DNA of 26,447 bases from Actinomycetes bacterium. Lineage in GTDB: Bacteria; Actinomycetota; Actinomycetes; Propionibacteriales; Propionibacteriaceae. A program made the position numbers and the translations under genes. A model generated the notes under the pieces. The model had not been told where the DNA came from, searched no databases, and saw only the letters and a program-made list of their open reading frames with translations. Numbering within the stretch: position 1 is the first letter of the stretch; every line of letters starts with the position of its first letter. Location: NCBI GenBank assembly GCA_023419175.1, contig JAEZYG010000007.1, positions 1 through 26,447 on the forward strand, given 5' to 3'. Shown one piece after another: positions 26,173 through 26,447 of the stretch.

Positions 26173-26447
26173 TCATTCATTGGTGTTGGTGATTGGTGTG
26201 AAGTCGCTGCTTGCTGAAGCGGCAGCGAGTGCAGGTCGTTTGTCGGATTCGGGCACAAGCGTTGGCTTCCCGACCGGTTTGACCACCAGGTCACCGAGAA
26301 CCTCGTAGAAGGTCTTCTTACCCATGAGGCGTTCCATCGCCGTGAGCGTGATGAGCTTGCGGTCGTAGATGTCGGCATATCCGGCAGCCTGGGCAGCCTC
26401 GGCCACTTTGGTTTCGTCGGCGTATTTGCGGATTGACCTGCCGGCGA
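26173..26447 (-). CDS. DUF2800 RecB-nuclease-like phage protein, 3' part (5' end outside window)
   Basis: The last ~90 residues of a phage protein of the DUF2800 family, a PD-(D/E)XK (RecB-like) nuclease group. The frame is open to the right edge. The segment AGYADIYDRKLITLTAMERL, then MGKKTFYEVLGDLVVKPVGK and TLVPESDKRPAL, is the characteristic C-terminal end. The nuclease residues lie beyond the window. It stands first in the visible minus-strand phage module. Confidence 0.85.
   Translation of the reverse strand, partial: AGRSIRKYADETKVAEAAQAAGYADIYDRKLITLTAMERLMGKKTFYEVLGDLVVKPVGKPTLVPESDKRPALAAASASSDFTPITNTNE

Noticed and set aside
1..26447. Search for tRNA genes, rRNA, CRISPR arrays and insertion sequence ends
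   Set aside because: No tRNA-like cloverleaf, CRISPR-like regular repeat array, transposase gene or IS terminal repeat was recognised by eye.

Overview
The window looks like chromosome of a mid-G+C actinobacterium with a higher-G+C, decayed phage-like segment at its right end. The Actinomycetota assignment rests on several signs: an EttA ending of actinobacterial type, an RpiB carrying the GGSGNGE motif of the mycobacterial type, a close relative of the mycothiol-linked DsbA-fold oxidoreductase Rv2466c, a pepN/rpiB/ligA neighbourhood, and paired YhgE/Pip exporter-like proteins. Genus cannot be fixed from the sequence alone.

Region 1 (1-7187) holds the 3' part of ettA, then a convergent two-gene unit (a MarR regulator followed by a large FAD/Fe-S 2-hydroxyacid dehydrogenase of the YdiJ/Dld type). 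Divergent from it is a two-gene fatty-acyl unit: a FadD-type acyl-CoA ligase overlapping a double-hotdog acyl-CoA thioesterase by 4 bases. The 133-bp divergent gap carries an inverted repeat that could be the MarR operator.

Region 2 (7182-11105) has central metabolism: gnd (6-phosphogluconate dehydrogenase) divergent from a LacI-family regulator with an inverted repeat between them, then pyrC (dihydroorotase) convergent to the regulator and separated from other pyr genes.

Region 3 (11179-15829) is a pair of large YhgE/Pip-family membrane proteins with long helical extracellular regions. Their genes overlap by 26 bases and are probably co-translated.

Region 4 (15897-22863) has pepN with a clear terminator, a divergent DsbA/Rv2466c-like gene, a NERD-domain protein just upstream of ligA (NAD+-dependent DNA ligase), and rpiB, followed by a hairpin.

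Region 5 (about 22,830-26,447) is accessory DNA, all on the minus strand. In transcription order it holds the 3' end of a DUF2800 (RecB-nuclease-like) gene, an Enc34-type ssDNA-binding protein gene (formerly DUF2815), a 46-residue membrane protein gene not previously called, the first ~133 codons of a phage-type family A DNA polymerase, and then an abrupt junction near 24,961 into the C-terminal two thirds of a large serine recombinase. After that comes an unrecognised 238-residue protein. The order is that of a phage replication module. The junction looks like an internal deletion that removed most of the polymerase, everything behind it, and the catalytic domain of the recombinase, so the element should be unable to excise by itself. 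The most interesting items are this junction, the orphan 238-residue gene, and a cluster of GGTGGGT repeats at the rpiB border that may mark the element end.
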